The position numbers and the translations under genes were made by a program. Below the pieces are notes generated by a model. That model was not told the origin of the DNA. It saw nothing but the letters and a program-made list of their open reading frames with translations, and ran no database searches. From positions 1,674,001-1,738,000 of the forward strand of contig CAWGHD010000002.1 in assembly GCA_963822295.1 (NCBI GenBank): DNA of 64,000 nt, written 5' to 3'. The stretch's first letter is position 1, and each line of letters starts with the position of its first letter. The DNA is from VRUE01 sp963822295 (lineage in GTDB: Bacteria > Actinomycetota > Thermoleophilia > Solirubrobacterales > 70-9). Positions 41,143 to 50,234 of this stretch are shown here, in pieces.

Positions 41143-42144
41143 TCACTCGCTCAAGAGCTCCTTCTGGCTCAGCCAGTAGAGCAGGCCGAGGGCCGGCAGG
41201 ACGACGATCACCGCGACGCCGAAGACGATGAGGACGGCGTCCAGGGTCGGCCCCGGGGCCGCCGACTGGCTGATCTTCAGCGAGGTCGGCAACAGGTAGG
41301 GAAACTGGGCGACGCCCCAGCCCCAGATCATGGCAACGAAGGCGCCTGCCGCGAGCGGGCGCAGCCCTCTCCGGCGCCCGCCGCGCACGAGCAACGCCAG
41401 CGCGCCGAGGCCGCAGAGCCCCGAGGCGATCAGGAGCGGCAGCGCGTCGCCGGTGAGGCCGTCGAAGACGTAGGGCTCGTCGCCCTCGAGGACGAGGACC
41501 CCGCCGAGCGCGAGCGCACCGGCGACGACCGCGGCGCCGAGAGCCCGGCGCGAGAAGTAACGCTCCATGTCCGCCTCGCCGAGGCGGCGGGCATCGACGG
41601 TGAGGAATACGGCGGCCAGGTAGGCGCCCGCGGCGACGAAGATCGCGCCCGTGAGCAGCGGCAGCGGTTGAAGCCAGCTCGAGAAGGCGTCGCCGTAGCC
41701 CTCCGCAGGCACATTGCCGTCGGCGATCGCCCCGACCACGGTGCCCATGAAGAACGGGGTGAGGACCGATGAGAGCGCAAAGGCGGCTCCCAGCGCCCGC
41801 CGCGCCCGCGGCGACTCGATCGAATTGCGGAAGGCGAAGCCGGCGCCGCGCAGGACGATCCCGACGGCGGCCAGCGCGAGCGGCACGTAGAGCGTCGTCA
41901 TCACCGCGGCGAAGGCCTCCGGGAACGCGGTCCAGAGGATGACGAGGATGAAGATCAGCCAGACGTGGTTCGCCTCCCAGACCGGCGTCAGCGAGCGCTC
42001 GATCAGGCCCCGCGGCCGCTCGCCCCTCTCCGCGTCGCCGGCGAGCAGGTCCCAGAGCCCGGCGCCGAAGTCGGCGCCGCCAAAGACCGCATAGAGCGTC
42101 GCCCCCACCCAGAGGATCACCGCCGCGGCGTCGGCCTTACTCAT
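41143..42144 (-). CDS. cydB: Cytochrome d ubiquinol oxidase subunit II
   Basis: A 333-residue membrane protein with about eight or nine hydrophobic segments. The family N-terminus reads AAVILWVGATLYAVFGGADF then GAGLWDLLAG. The conserved WEANHVWLIFILVILWTAFP segment follows. CydB pairs with CydA in the bd-type quinol oxidase, reducing O2 to water with high affinity. I use ATG 42144 (MSKADAA), which overlaps the cydA stop region by 8 bp. The upstream part of the frame is the cydA C-terminus in another frame. Confidence 0.95.
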   Translation of the reverse strand: MSKADAAAVILWVGATLYAVFGGADFGAGLWDLLAGDAERGERPRGLIERSLTPVWEANHVWLIFILVILWTAFPEAFAAVMTTLYVPLALAAVGIVLRGAGFAFRNSIESPRARRALGAAFALSSVLTPFFMGTVVGAIADGNVPAEGYGDAFSSWLQPLPLLTGAIFVAAGAYLAAVFLTVDARRLGEADMERYFSRRALGAAVVAGALALGGVLVLEGDEPYVFDGLTGDALPLLIASGLCGLGALALLVRGGRRRGLRPLAAGAFVAMIWGWGVAQFPYLLPTSLKISQSAAPGPTLDAVLIVFGVAVIVVLPALGLLYWLSQKELLSE

Positions 42145-43561
42145 TGCCCTCCCCCCTGGGGCGCTTTTGTACGGCATCGCCGAACAAACGCGCCCCGCCC
42201 GGTGGCCCATAGGGCGTGTCGACGTCCTCTTCGCGCTCGCGCCAGCGGCGCGACATCGAGCGCAGGACGAGGATCGCGGTCGTGCCCAGCGCCGCGTAGA
42301 GCAGCACCACGCCGGCGAAGGCGAACCAGAGCCCCTCCGCCTCGGTCACGGCTTCCGAAGTCCGCATGTGGCCCTGCACGATCCAGGGCTGGCGACCGAC
42401 CTCGGTGACGATCCAGCCGCACCACATCGCGATCACCGCGGCCGCCCCGGAGACCGCGACCGCCCGCAGGAACCAGGGCGTCTGCGGGAAGTCGCGCCGT
42501 CTCCACCAGGCCCAGCCCATCCAGATGCCGAGCAGGAGCAGCGCCGTGCCGATCCCGACCATCGCGTCGAAGGAGAGGTGGAGCAGGGTGTTGGCGGGCG
42601 GCCGCTCGTCGGGCGGGATGTCCTCGAGCCCGGTCACCTCCGTGCCGGCGCTGAAGCCGACCAGGTAGGAGTCGAGGTCGGGGATCCCGATCGCCCACTT
42701 CACCCCGTCGTCGGTGCAGATCCCGCCGATGTACTCGGTCTGGTGGTCGCCGGTCTCCTGGATGCACTCGAATCCGGCGAACTTGGCCGGCTGGTGGTCG
42801 GCCACTTCGCGCGCGGCGGTGTCGCCGACGAAGATCTGGATCGGGGTCGCGATCAGCGCGATCGTCAGCGGGATCAGCATCCCCAGCCGGTGCAGGCGGT
42901 CGCGCCGGCCGCGCAGCATCCCGACCGCGTAGATCGAGGCGACCAGGAAGCCGGCGACCATGTAGGCGGCGAGGATCATGTGCGGGACCTCGTAGCCCGT
43001 CGCCGGGTTGAGCAGGACCTTCAGCGGCTCGGTGTCCACCACCCTGCCCGCCGCGTCGAGCGTGAAGCCCTGCGGCTGGTTCATCCAGGCGTTGGCGGCG
43101 ACCACGGAGAAGGCGCCGCCGATGCCGGTGATCACCATCGGCACGCCGGACCACCAGTGCGCCCAGCCGCCGAGCCGCTTCCAGCCGTAGATGTAGATCG
43201 CGAGGAAGATCGCCTCGGTGAAGAAGAAGAGCCCCTCGATCGCGAAGGCGATCCCGAAGGCGTCGCCGAAGCGCTCCATGAACCCCGGCCAGAGCAGGCC
43301 GAACTCGAAGCTGAGCACGGTGCCGGTGACGGCGCCGACGGCGAAGGTCACCGCCATCGCCTTCGACCAGCGGCGCGCCAGCCGCATCGCGTCCTCGTCG
43401 CCGCGCTTCAGCCCCAGCCAGTTGGCGGTGAGGATGATCGCCGGCAGGGCGACGCCGAGGCAGGCGAGGACGATGTGGAAGGCGAGCGTGAACGCCATCA
43501 GCTCGCGGGCGGCGAGCAGGTTGGACTCCGACGCCGCGAGCGAGAGGGCGTCGAGCGGCAT
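42137..43561 (-). CDS. cydA: Cytochrome d ubiquinol oxidase subunit I
   Basis: A 474-residue haem-binding subunit of cytochrome bd. An axial His is likely in LMAFTLAFHIVLACLG. GFMERFGDAFGIAFAIEGLF, TEAIFLAIYIYGWKRL and the signature GRQPWIVQGHMRTSEAVTEA (quinol-binding/GRQPW motif) are all present. The periplasmic Q-loop is short, as in most actinobacterial CydA. ATG 43561 (MPLDALSLAASESN) follows the pgi stop by 5 bp, with GGGGAG 8-10 bases upstream, so pgi, cydA, cydB and probably the HAD gene share a transcript. No cydDC transporter is nearby. Confidence 0.96.
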   Translation of the reverse strand: MPLDALSLAASESNLLAARELMAFTLAFHIVLACLGVALPAIILTANWLGLKRGDEDAMRLARRWSKAMAVTFAVGAVTGTVLSFEFGLLWPGFMERFGDAFGIAFAIEGLFFFTEAIFLAIYIYGWKRLGGWAHWWSGVPMVITGIGGAFSVVAANAWMNQPQGFTLDAAGRVVDTEPLKVLLNPATGYEVPHMILAAYMVAGFLVASIYAVGMLRGRRDRLHRLGMLIPLTIALIATPIQIFVGDTAAREVADHQPAKFAGFECIQETGDHQTEYIGGICTDDGVKWAIGIPDLDSYLVGFSAGTEVTGLEDIPPDERPPANTLLHLSFDAMVGIGTALLLLGIWMGWAWWRRRDFPQTPWFLRAVAVSGAAAVIAMWCGWIVTEVGRQPWIVQGHMRTSEAVTEAEGLWFAFAGVVLLYAALGTTAILVLRSMSRRWREREEDVDTPYGPPGGARLFGDAVQKRPRGEGNE

Positions 43562-43566
43562 CGCGG

Positions 43567-45225
43567 CTACTCCCCGCCCTCCGGAGGAGCGCGCATCTCG
43601 CGGTAGCGGCGGATCAGCGCGTTGGTCGAGCTGTCGTGCTCGAGGCTCGGCTCCTCGGCGGCCTGCAGCTCCGGGATGATCGCCACCGCCAGCGCCTTGC
43701 CGAGCTCGACGCCCCACTGGTCGAAGGAGTCGATGCCCCAGATCGCGCCCTGTGTGAAGGCGCTGTGCTCGTAGAGCGCAACCAGCGCCCCCAGCGTCCG
43801 CGGGTCGAGCCGCTCGGCGAGGATCGTGTTGGACGGGCGGTTGCCCTCCATCACCCGGTGGGGGACGATCGGCTCCGGCGTCCCCTCCGCCCGCACCTGC
43901 TCCGGCGTCTTGCCGAAGGCGAGCGCCTCGCTCTGGGCGAGCATGTTCGCCATCAGCAGGTCGTGGTGGTCGCCGAGCGGGTTGCTCGAGCGCATGAAGC
44001 CGATGAAGTCGCAGGGGACCAGCCGCGTTCCCTGGTGGATCAGCTGGTAGAAGGAGTGCTGGCCGTTGGTTCCCGGCTCACCCCAGAAGATCGCGCCCGT
44101 GTCGTAGTCGACGCGCGCGCCCTCAAGCGTGCAGTGCTTTCCGTTCGACTCCATCGTCAGCTGCTGCAGGTAGGCGGGGAACCGGTGCAGGTACTGGTCG
44201 TAGGGGAAGACGCCCTGGGTCTGGGCGCCGAAGAAGTCGCCGTACCAGACCGACAGCAGCCCGAGCAGCATCGGCAGGCTCGCCTCCGGCGGCGCCTCGC
44301 GGAAGTGCTCGTCCATGGCGTGGAAGCCGGCGAGCATCTCCTCGAAGCGCGCCGGGCCGATCGCGACCATCGTCGAGAGGCCGATCGCCGAGTCCATCGA
44401 GTAGCGGCCCCCCACCCACTCCCAGAAGCCGAACATGTTGTCGGTGTCGATGCCGAACTTCGAGACCTCCTCGGCGTTGGTCGAGACGGCGACGAAGTGC
44501 CTGGCGACGGCGGCCTCCTCGCCGCCCAGCCCGGCGAGCGCCCAGGCGCGCGCGCTGCGGGCGTTGGTCATCGTCTCCAGCGTCGTGAAGGTCTTCGAGC
44601 AGATCACGAAGAGCGTCTCCTCGGGATCGAGGTCGCGGGTCTTCTCGACGAAGTCGGTGCCGTCCACGTTGGAGACGAAGCGGAAGGTCAGGTCGCGCCG
44701 CGAGAAGTGGCGCAGGGACTCGTAGGCCATCACCGGGCCGAGGTCGGAGCCGCCGATGCCGACGTTGACGACGTTGCGGATCGGCCGGCCGGTGTGGCCC
44801 TTCCACTCACCCGAGCGCACCCGCTCCGCGAAGCCGGCCATCCGGTCGAGGGTCTCGTGAACCTCCTTGACCACATCCACCCCGTCGACGATCAGCGAGC
44901 GGCCCCTCGGCATCCGCAGCGCCGTGTGCAGGACGGGGCGGTCCTCGGAGACGTTGATGCGCTCGCCGGCGAACATCGCCTCCCGGCGCTCCTCCACGCC
45001 GCGCTCCTGGGCCAGCCTGCCGAGCAGGATCAGCGTCTCGTCGGTGATCCGGTTCTTGGAGAGGTCGAGGTGAAGGCCGGCGGCGCCGGCGACCAGCCGC
45101 TCCCCCCGCCCGGGGTCCTCGGCGAAGAGGTCGCGCAGGTGGACGTCGCGAAGCTCGGCGAAGTGGGCCTCGAGAGCCTTCCACGCCGGGCCTTCGCGCA
45201 GGGTCGGTGCGGAGGCGACGCTCAC
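43567..45225 (-). CDS. pgi: Glucose-6-phosphate isomerase
   Basis: A 552-residue Pgi, the usual bacterial length. Signature regions are NVGIGGSDLGPVMAYESLRH, FVSNVDGTDF, FGFWEWVGGRYSMDSAIGLS and catalytic GEPGTNGQHSFYQLIHQGT. It interconverts glucose-6-phosphate and fructose-6-phosphate, linking glycolysis and the pentose-phosphate pathway. The start is GTG at 45225 with GGAGG 7 bases upstream. The frame extends farther upstream but that part is the transaldolase C-terminus out of frame. It follows tal by 16 bp and precedes cydA. Confidence 0.96.
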   Translation of the reverse strand: MSVASAPTLREGPAWKALEAHFAELRDVHLRDLFAEDPGRGERLVAGAAGLHLDLSKNRITDETLILLGRLAQERGVEERREAMFAGERINVSEDRPVLHTALRMPRGRSLIVDGVDVVKEVHETLDRMAGFAERVRSGEWKGHTGRPIRNVVNVGIGGSDLGPVMAYESLRHFSRRDLTFRFVSNVDGTDFVEKTRDLDPEETLFVICSKTFTTLETMTNARSARAWALAGLGGEEAAVARHFVAVSTNAEEVSKFGIDTDNMFGFWEWVGGRYSMDSAIGLSTMVAIGPARFEEMLAGFHAMDEHFREAPPEASLPMLLGLLSVWYGDFFGAQTQGVFPYDQYLHRFPAYLQQLTMESNGKHCTLEGARVDYDTGAIFWGEPGTNGQHSFYQLIHQGTRLVPCDFIGFMRSSNPLGDHHDLLMANMLAQSEALAFGKTPEQVRAEGTPEPIVPHRVMEGNRPSNTILAERLDPRTLGALVALYEHSAFTQGAIWGIDSFDQWGVELGKALAVAIIPELQAAEEPSLEHDSSTNALIRRYREMRAPPEGGE

Positions 45226-45241
45226 GCCGCTCCCTCCGCGC

Positions 45242-46318
45242 TCACGCGACCTGTTCCCGCTCTTTCTCGATCGAGCCGAGCAGGTCGGTCCAGGAGTCCA
45301 CGAAGGCCTTCTTACCCTCCTCCTGGAGTCGCGCCGCCAGCGCCCGGACGCCGATCCCGGCGCTCTCGAAGCGGGCCAGTTGCTCGTCGCAATCGCCGCC
45401 GTCGGCGGGCACGGGGTCGCCGACGGTGCCGTGGTCGGCGAAGGCGTTGAGGGTCGGCTCGGGCATCGTGTTGACCGTGAACGGCGAGGCGAAGCCCTCG
45501 ATGTAGAGGGTGTCGGAGGCATCGGGGTCCTTGGTCCCGGTGCTCGCCCAGAGCAGCCGCTGCGGACGCGCGCCCTCGTTCATCAGCCGCTGCATGCGGG
45601 GCGAGTCGAGCAGCTCGCGATAGGCCCGGTAGGCGTGGAAGCCGACCGCCAGCCCGAGCCGGTTGCGCAGCTCCTCCGGCGCCTCGTCGGAGACCGCGAC
45701 GTCCCAGCGGCTCATGAAGATCGAGGCGACCGAGGCGACGTCGGGGTCGAGCCCGGCCTCGATTCGGCGCTCGATCCCGCGCAGGTAGGCGTCGGCGGCG
45801 GCGAGGTACTGGTCGGTGTCGAAGAGCAGGGTGACGTTGATCGGGATGCCGGCGAAGATCGACTCCTCGATCGCGGGCAGGCCTGCCTCGGTGCCGGGGA
45901 TCTTGATGTAGATGTTCTCGCGGCCCGCCTGGCCGTGCAGCCTCGCGGCCTGCTCGATCGTCGCCGCCGTGTCGTCGGCGATCAGCGGCGAGACCTCGAG
46001 CGAGCAGAAGCCGTCGACGCCGGCGGTGCGCTCGTGGACCGGCGCGAAGAGGTCGGCCGCGCCCTGCAGGTCGCGGATCGCCAGCTCGAAGAAGGTCTCC
46101 TCCGTCGTCTCCACGTTCGGAGCGACTTCGATGATCTGCTCGTCATAGGCGTCGCCGCCGGAGATCGCCTTGTCGAAGATCGTCGGGTTCGAGGTCAGGC
46201 CGGTGACCGAGAGCTCGTCGATGTACCCCTTCAGGGTCCCGTCGCCGAGCATCGTGCGGGTGATGTTGTCGAGCCAGAGGCTCTGTCCCAGGTCGTGCAG
46301 TTCCTGCGTTGGTCTCAT
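45242..46318 (-). CDS. tal: Transaldolase
   Basis: A 358-residue transaldolase of the longer actinobacterial type. The catalytic Lys is in ENIYIKIPGTEAGLPAIEES, preceded by VDGFCSLEVSPLIADDT. LSVTGLTSNPTIFDKAIS is the conserved N-terminal substrate-binding stretch. It transfers dihydroxyacetone units between sedoheptulose-7-phosphate and glyceraldehyde-3-phosphate. ATG 46318 overlaps the tkt stop as ATGA, so expression is coupled to transketolase. Confidence 0.96.
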   Translation of the reverse strand: MRPTQELHDLGQSLWLDNITRTMLGDGTLKGYIDELSVTGLTSNPTIFDKAISGGDAYDEQIIEVAPNVETTEETFFELAIRDLQGAADLFAPVHERTAGVDGFCSLEVSPLIADDTAATIEQAARLHGQAGRENIYIKIPGTEAGLPAIEESIFAGIPINVTLLFDTDQYLAAADAYLRGIERRIEAGLDPDVASVASIFMSRWDVAVSDEAPEELRNRLGLAVGFHAYRAYRELLDSPRMQRLMNEGARPQRLLWASTGTKDPDASDTLYIEGFASPFTVNTMPEPTLNAFADHGTVGDPVPADGGDCDEQLARFESAGIGVRALAARLQEEGKKAFVDSWTDLLGSIEKEREQVA

Positions 46319-48354
46319 GCGAGTGCCTCTCTGGCCGCCTCGGCGACCTTGTCTGGTGTGAAGCCGAACTTGCCCTGGACGTCGGCGAGGGGCGCCGAGC
46401 TGCCGAAGGTGTGCATGCCGATCTTCCTGCCTTCGAAGCCGACGTAGCGGTCCCAGCCCAGGGTCGAGGCCTCCTCGACCGAAACCCGGGCGGTGACCGA
46501 GGGCGGCAGGACCTCGTCGCGGTAGGCCTCCTCCTGGCGCTCGAAGAGCTCCCAGCAGGGCAGGCTGACGACCCGCGAGGCGACCCCTTCGCCGCTCAGC
46601 TCCTCGTGGGCGCCCACCGCCAGGGCGACGTCGCTGCCCGTCGCGATCAGGATCACCTCGGGCTCGCCGCCCTCGGCGTCGGCGAGCACGTAGCCGCCGC
46701 GCCGCAGCCCCTCGGCCGAGGCGTATTTCGAGCGGTCGAGGACCGGCACGCTCTGGCGGGTGAGGACCAGCGCCACCGGCTGGTGGGTGCGGTCGAGCGC
46801 CACCCGCCATGCCTCGGCCACCTCGTTGGCGTCGGCGGGGCGGATCACGTCGAGGGCCGGGATCGCCCGCAGGGAGGCGATCTGCTCGACCGGCTGGTGG
46901 GTGGGGCCGTCCTCGCCGAGGCCGATCGAGTCGTGGGTGAAGAGGTGGATCACCGGCAGCTCCATCAGCGCCGAGAGGCGGATCGCCGGGCGGGCGTAGT
47001 CGGAGAAGGTCAGGTAGGTGGACCAGAGCGGTCGCAGCTTCGAGAGCGAGAGGCCGTTCGAGACGGCCGCCGACTCGTGCTCGCGGATCCCGAAGTGGAG
47101 CTGGCGGCCGCCGAAGGAGCCGGGCTCGAAATCCGCGGCGCCCTCGAAGCCGAAGCGGACCGAGCTCGAGTCGGTGAGGTCGGCGGAGCCGGCGAGCAGC
47201 CAGGGCAGGCGCTCGCCGATCGCGTTCTGGACCCTGTTCGAGGCCTTGCGGGTCGCGATCCCCTTCTCGTCGGCATCGAAGGTCGGGATCGCGGCGTCCC
47301 AACCCTCGGGCAGCTCGCGCCTCTGCATCGCCTCGATCTCGGCCGCAAGCCCGGCGTTGTCGGCGGCGTAGGCGGCGAGCCGTTCCTCCCAGGCGGAGCG
47401 GAGCTGAGCCCCGCGCCCACCGATCCCCTCGGCGAAGTGCTCCCTGACCCCGTCCGGGACGAGGAACCGGGCGTCCTCGGGCCAGTCGTAGGCGCGCTTG
47501 GTCTCCCGCACCTCATCCTCGCCGAGCGGTTCGCCGTGGGCGGCGGCAGTGTCGACCTTGTGCGGCGAGCCCCAGCCGATGTGGCTGTCGACGACGATCA
47601 GCGTCGGCCTCCCCTCCTCCGCCGCGAACTCGTCGAAAGCCGCCGAGATCCGCTCGAGGTCGTTGGCGTCTTCGACCCTGACGATGTTCCAGCCGTAGCC
47701 CTCGAAGCGCAGGGGCACGTCGTCGCCGTAGGCGAGCTCGGTCGCCCCGTCGATGGTGATCTGGTTGTTGTCGTACACCCAGCAGAGGTTGTCGAGCCTC
47801 AGGTGCCCCGCCAGCGAGGCGGCTTCGCCGGACACCCCCTCCATCAGACAGCCGTCGCCGCCGATGGCGTAGACGTCGAAGTCGAAGAGGTCCTGCCCGT
47901 AGCGGGCGCACTGCCACTTCGAGGCGATCGCCATCCCGACCGAGGTCGCGACGCCCTGGCCGAGCGGCCCCGTCGTCGTCTCCACCCCCGAGGTCCAGCG
48001 GTACTCGGGGTGGCCCGGGGCCTTCGAGTCGAGCTGGCGGAAGCGTTCGATGTCCTCGAGCCCGACCGCGGGCTCGCCGACCACCTCGTAGTCCGGATCG
48101 ACCGCGCGCACGCCGGTCAGGAAGAGCAGCGAGTAGAGCAGCATCGAGGCGTGTCCGGCGGAGAGCACGAAGCGGTCGCGGTCGGGCCAGATCGGGTCGG
48201 CGGGGTCGAAGCGCAGGTGGCGCTGCCAGAGCGTGTAGGCGAGTGGGGCGAGGGCCATCGGGGTGCCCGGGTGGCCGGAGTTGGCCTTCTGGATCGCGTC
48301 GATCGAGAGCGTGCGGATCGTGTTGACGCAGAGCTGGTCGATGTCCTGGGCCAT
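46315..48354 (-). CDS. tkt: Transketolase
   Basis: A 679-residue thiamine-diphosphate enzyme. The N-terminal domain has NSGHPGTPMALAPLAYTLW and the TPP/Mg motif GGDGCLMEGVSGEAASLAGH, then WVYDNNQITIDGATELAYGD. The middle domain has GSADLTDSSSV and HFGIREHESAAVSNGLSL, and HDSIGLGEDGPTHQPVEQ carries the donor-site residues. It moves two-carbon units in the non-oxidative pentose-phosphate pathway. ATG 48354 has TAGGAT 11 bases upstream and a GAGG that could serve as a weak ribosome site. It is the first gene of a tkt-tal-pgi-cydA-cydB run. Confidence 0.97.
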   Translation of the reverse strand: MAQDIDQLCVNTIRTLSIDAIQKANSGHPGTPMALAPLAYTLWQRHLRFDPADPIWPDRDRFVLSAGHASMLLYSLLFLTGVRAVDPDYEVVGEPAVGLEDIERFRQLDSKAPGHPEYRWTSGVETTTGPLGQGVATSVGMAIASKWQCARYGQDLFDFDVYAIGGDGCLMEGVSGEAASLAGHLRLDNLCWVYDNNQITIDGATELAYGDDVPLRFEGYGWNIVRVEDANDLERISAAFDEFAAEEGRPTLIVVDSHIGWGSPHKVDTAAAHGEPLGEDEVRETKRAYDWPEDARFLVPDGVREHFAEGIGGRGAQLRSAWEERLAAYAADNAGLAAEIEAMQRRELPEGWDAAIPTFDADEKGIATRKASNRVQNAIGERLPWLLAGSADLTDSSSVRFGFEGAADFEPGSFGGRQLHFGIREHESAAVSNGLSLSKLRPLWSTYLTFSDYARPAIRLSALMELPVIHLFTHDSIGLGEDGPTHQPVEQIASLRAIPALDVIRPADANEVAEAWRVALDRTHQPVALVLTRQSVPVLDRSKYASAEGLRRGGYVLADAEGGEPEVILIATGSDVALAVGAHEELSGEGVASRVVSLPCWELFERQEEAYRDEVLPPSVTARVSVEEASTLGWDRYVGFEGRKIGMHTFGSSAPLADVQGKFGFTPDKVAEAAREALA

Positions 48355-48382
48355 GACCTCGCCCGATCCTAGTGACTCGGGC

Positions 48383-50200
48383 TCACGGCTCGATGCGGGT
48401 GATCGCGCCCTCGCCGTTGTCCGCCACCCAGACCGCCTCCTCGCCGACCGCGATCGCGCCCGGCTCGCTGCCGACCTCGACCGGGTCGCCGATCGTCTCG
48501 CCGCTGAAGATGTCGAGCCGGCTGACGGTGTCGTCCTTGGCGTTGGCAACCCAGACCACGCTGGTGCCGGCGTCGATGCCCCCCGGCCGGCCGCCGACCG
48601 GGGTGACGCCGAGCAGCGCCTTCGAGGCCGGGTCGAGGCGGCTGACGGTGTCGGAGCGGCTGTTCGCGACCCAGACGACGCCGCCCCCGACCGTGATCCC
48701 GGACGGGCCGCGCCCGACGACGACCGGATCGCCGGCCGACGGGTTGCCGAGGTCGACTCGCCGCACGCTGCCGGTCGAGGCGCTGCTCACCCAGAGCCCG
48801 CCGGCGCCGACACCGAGGCGCAGCGGCGCGGCGCGCGGCAGGATGTGGCGCTTGACGATCCGGCCCCCGGCCGCGTTGATCGCGGTGATGCCCCGGCCCG
48901 AGCCGTCCGCGACCCAGACCCGCCCGCCGCCGTAGGCGATCGCTCCGGGCTTCCAGCCGACGCCGATCCGCTTCGTCACCAGGCCGCTGACCGGGTCGAT
49001 CCTGAGCACCTTGCCGATGCGGGGGCTGGAGACCCAGACCGAGCCTTCGCCGACGGCGACGCCGCTGACCCCCTCGCCGAGCTCGATCGTCTCGATCGGC
49101 TCCAGCGTCTCCGGGCTCACCTGCGAGAGCGTCCCGTCGCCGGCGCTCGTCACCCAGACGAAGCCCTCACCCGTCGCGACCCGCAGCGGGCCCTCGCCGA
49201 TCGCGATCGGGTCGGAGACGGCGACGTCGTCGCCCGCGAAGAGCTTCGCCCAGACGAAGGCGATGAGGATGACGGCGAGGATCGCCCCCGCCCCGATCAG
49301 CCGGCGGCGGCCGCCGGCCATGGCTCGATCCTTGGCCCGCTCGCTCCAGGGCCGGGAGGCCGGCGCGATCACCGCGGTCGGCCTGCCCGGGGTGTCGGAG
49401 AGCACCGCCGTCGCGGCCGGCGCGTCCCCCTGGTGCTCGCGGGCGGCCGCGATCAGGGCCCCCGCCGTCGGAAAGCGGTCATCGGGGTTTTTGGCGACCG
49501 CGCCTTCGATCACGGAGTCCAGCCCCTCCGGGATCTCCGGCTCGGTGTCGTCCGCCTGGCGCGCGTAGGGCACGATCCCGGTCAGCGCCTCGTAGAGGAC
49601 GCAGCCGAGCGAGTACACGTCGGCGGCCGGGCCGACGCTCTTCCCCTGCCATTGCTCGGGGGACATGTATTCGACCGTGCCGGCGATCGAGGCGCCTTCG
49701 AGGACGCCGGAGTCGCCGAGCGCTTTGGCCAGCCCGAAGTCGGTCAGGTAGGCGCGGTGGTCCCCTTCGAGCAGGATGTTGTGGGGCTTGACGTCGCGGT
49801 GGACGATCCCCGCGGCGTGGGCGGCGTCGAGCGCCTCGGCGATCTGGGCGAGCAGCTCGATCGCGTGTTCGGGCGGCAGCGGGCCGTGGGCGGCGATCCG
49901 CCGCTTCAGGTCGCCGCCCTCGACAAGCCGCATCGCGACGATCAGCTCTCCGTCCTCCTCGCGTGCGTCGAAGACGGGGACGACGTTGGGGTGGTCGAGG
50001 CTCGCCGAGAGGCGGGACTCGCGCAGGAAGCGTTCGCGGAACCCCTCGTCGTCGGCGAGGTGGCTGGCGATCACCTTGAGCGCCACCGGGCGGTCGAGCG
50101 CGAGGTGCGTCGCCCTGTAGACCACGCCCATTCCGCCACGCGCGATCAGCGCGTCGACGCGATACCCGCCAAGGGTCGATCCGATTGCCGGTTCCCCCAC
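48383..50200 (-). CDS. Membrane Ser/Thr protein kinase with extracellular NHL/PQQ-like propeller
   Basis: A 605-residue PknB-like kinase. Kinase landmarks are GGMGVVYRAT (Gly loop, about 22-31), Lys42 in VALKVIASHL, catalytic HRDVKPHN (134-141), DFGLAKALGD (154-163) and the APE-like SPEQWQGKS. One TM helix (about 300-320) joins a sensor domain of six to seven repeats with WVANSRSDTVSRLDP-type blades. The first start is GTG 50200, inside the 3' arm of a perfect palindrome (50194-50226). TATAAC 6 bases before it could be a leaderless -10. Next in a putative operon with the FHA-HTH and TolB-like genes upstream, a kinase-effector set. Confidence 0.9.
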   Translation of the reverse strand: MGEPAIGSTLGGYRVDALIARGGMGVVYRATHLALDRPVALKVIASHLADDEGFRERFLRESRLSASLDHPNVVPVFDAREEDGELIVAMRLVEGGDLKRRIAAHGPLPPEHAIELLAQIAEALDAAHAAGIVHRDVKPHNILLEGDHRAYLTDFGLAKALGDSGVLEGASIAGTVEYMSPEQWQGKSVGPAADVYSLGCVLYEALTGIVPYARQADDTEPEIPEGLDSVIEGAVAKNPDDRFPTAGALIAAAREHQGDAPAATAVLSDTPGRPTAVIAPASRPWSERAKDRAMAGGRRRLIGAGAILAVILIAFVWAKLFAGDDVAVSDPIAIGEGPLRVATGEGFVWVTSAGDGTLSQVSPETLEPIETIELGEGVSGVAVGEGSVWVSSPRIGKVLRIDPVSGLVTKRIGVGWKPGAIAYGGGRVWVADGSGRGITAINAAGGRIVKRHILPRAAPLRLGVGAGGLWVSSASTGSVRRVDLGNPSAGDPVVVGRGPSGITVGGGVVWVANSRSDTVSRLDPASKALLGVTPVGGRPGGIDAGTSVVWVANAKDDTVSRLDIFSGETIGDPVEVGSEPGAIAVGEEAVWVADNGEGAITRIEP

Positions 50201-50226
50201 ACGGCGGTTATACCGCCGTGTGGGGG
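50194..50226. promoter_or_regulatory. Perfect 33-bp palindrome over the kinase-gene start codon
   Basis: The 15-bp arms CCCCCACACGGCGGT (50194-50208) and ACCGCCGTGTGGGGG (50212-50226) are exact inverted copies around TAT. On the minus strand the centre is TATAAC, a -10-like hexamer 6 bases before the GTG start codon (50198-50200). Either this DNA is an operator over a leaderless promoter, or, if transcribed from upstream, the RNA hairpin would bury the start codon. Confidence 0.6.
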
Positions 50227-50234
50227 TCGGACGG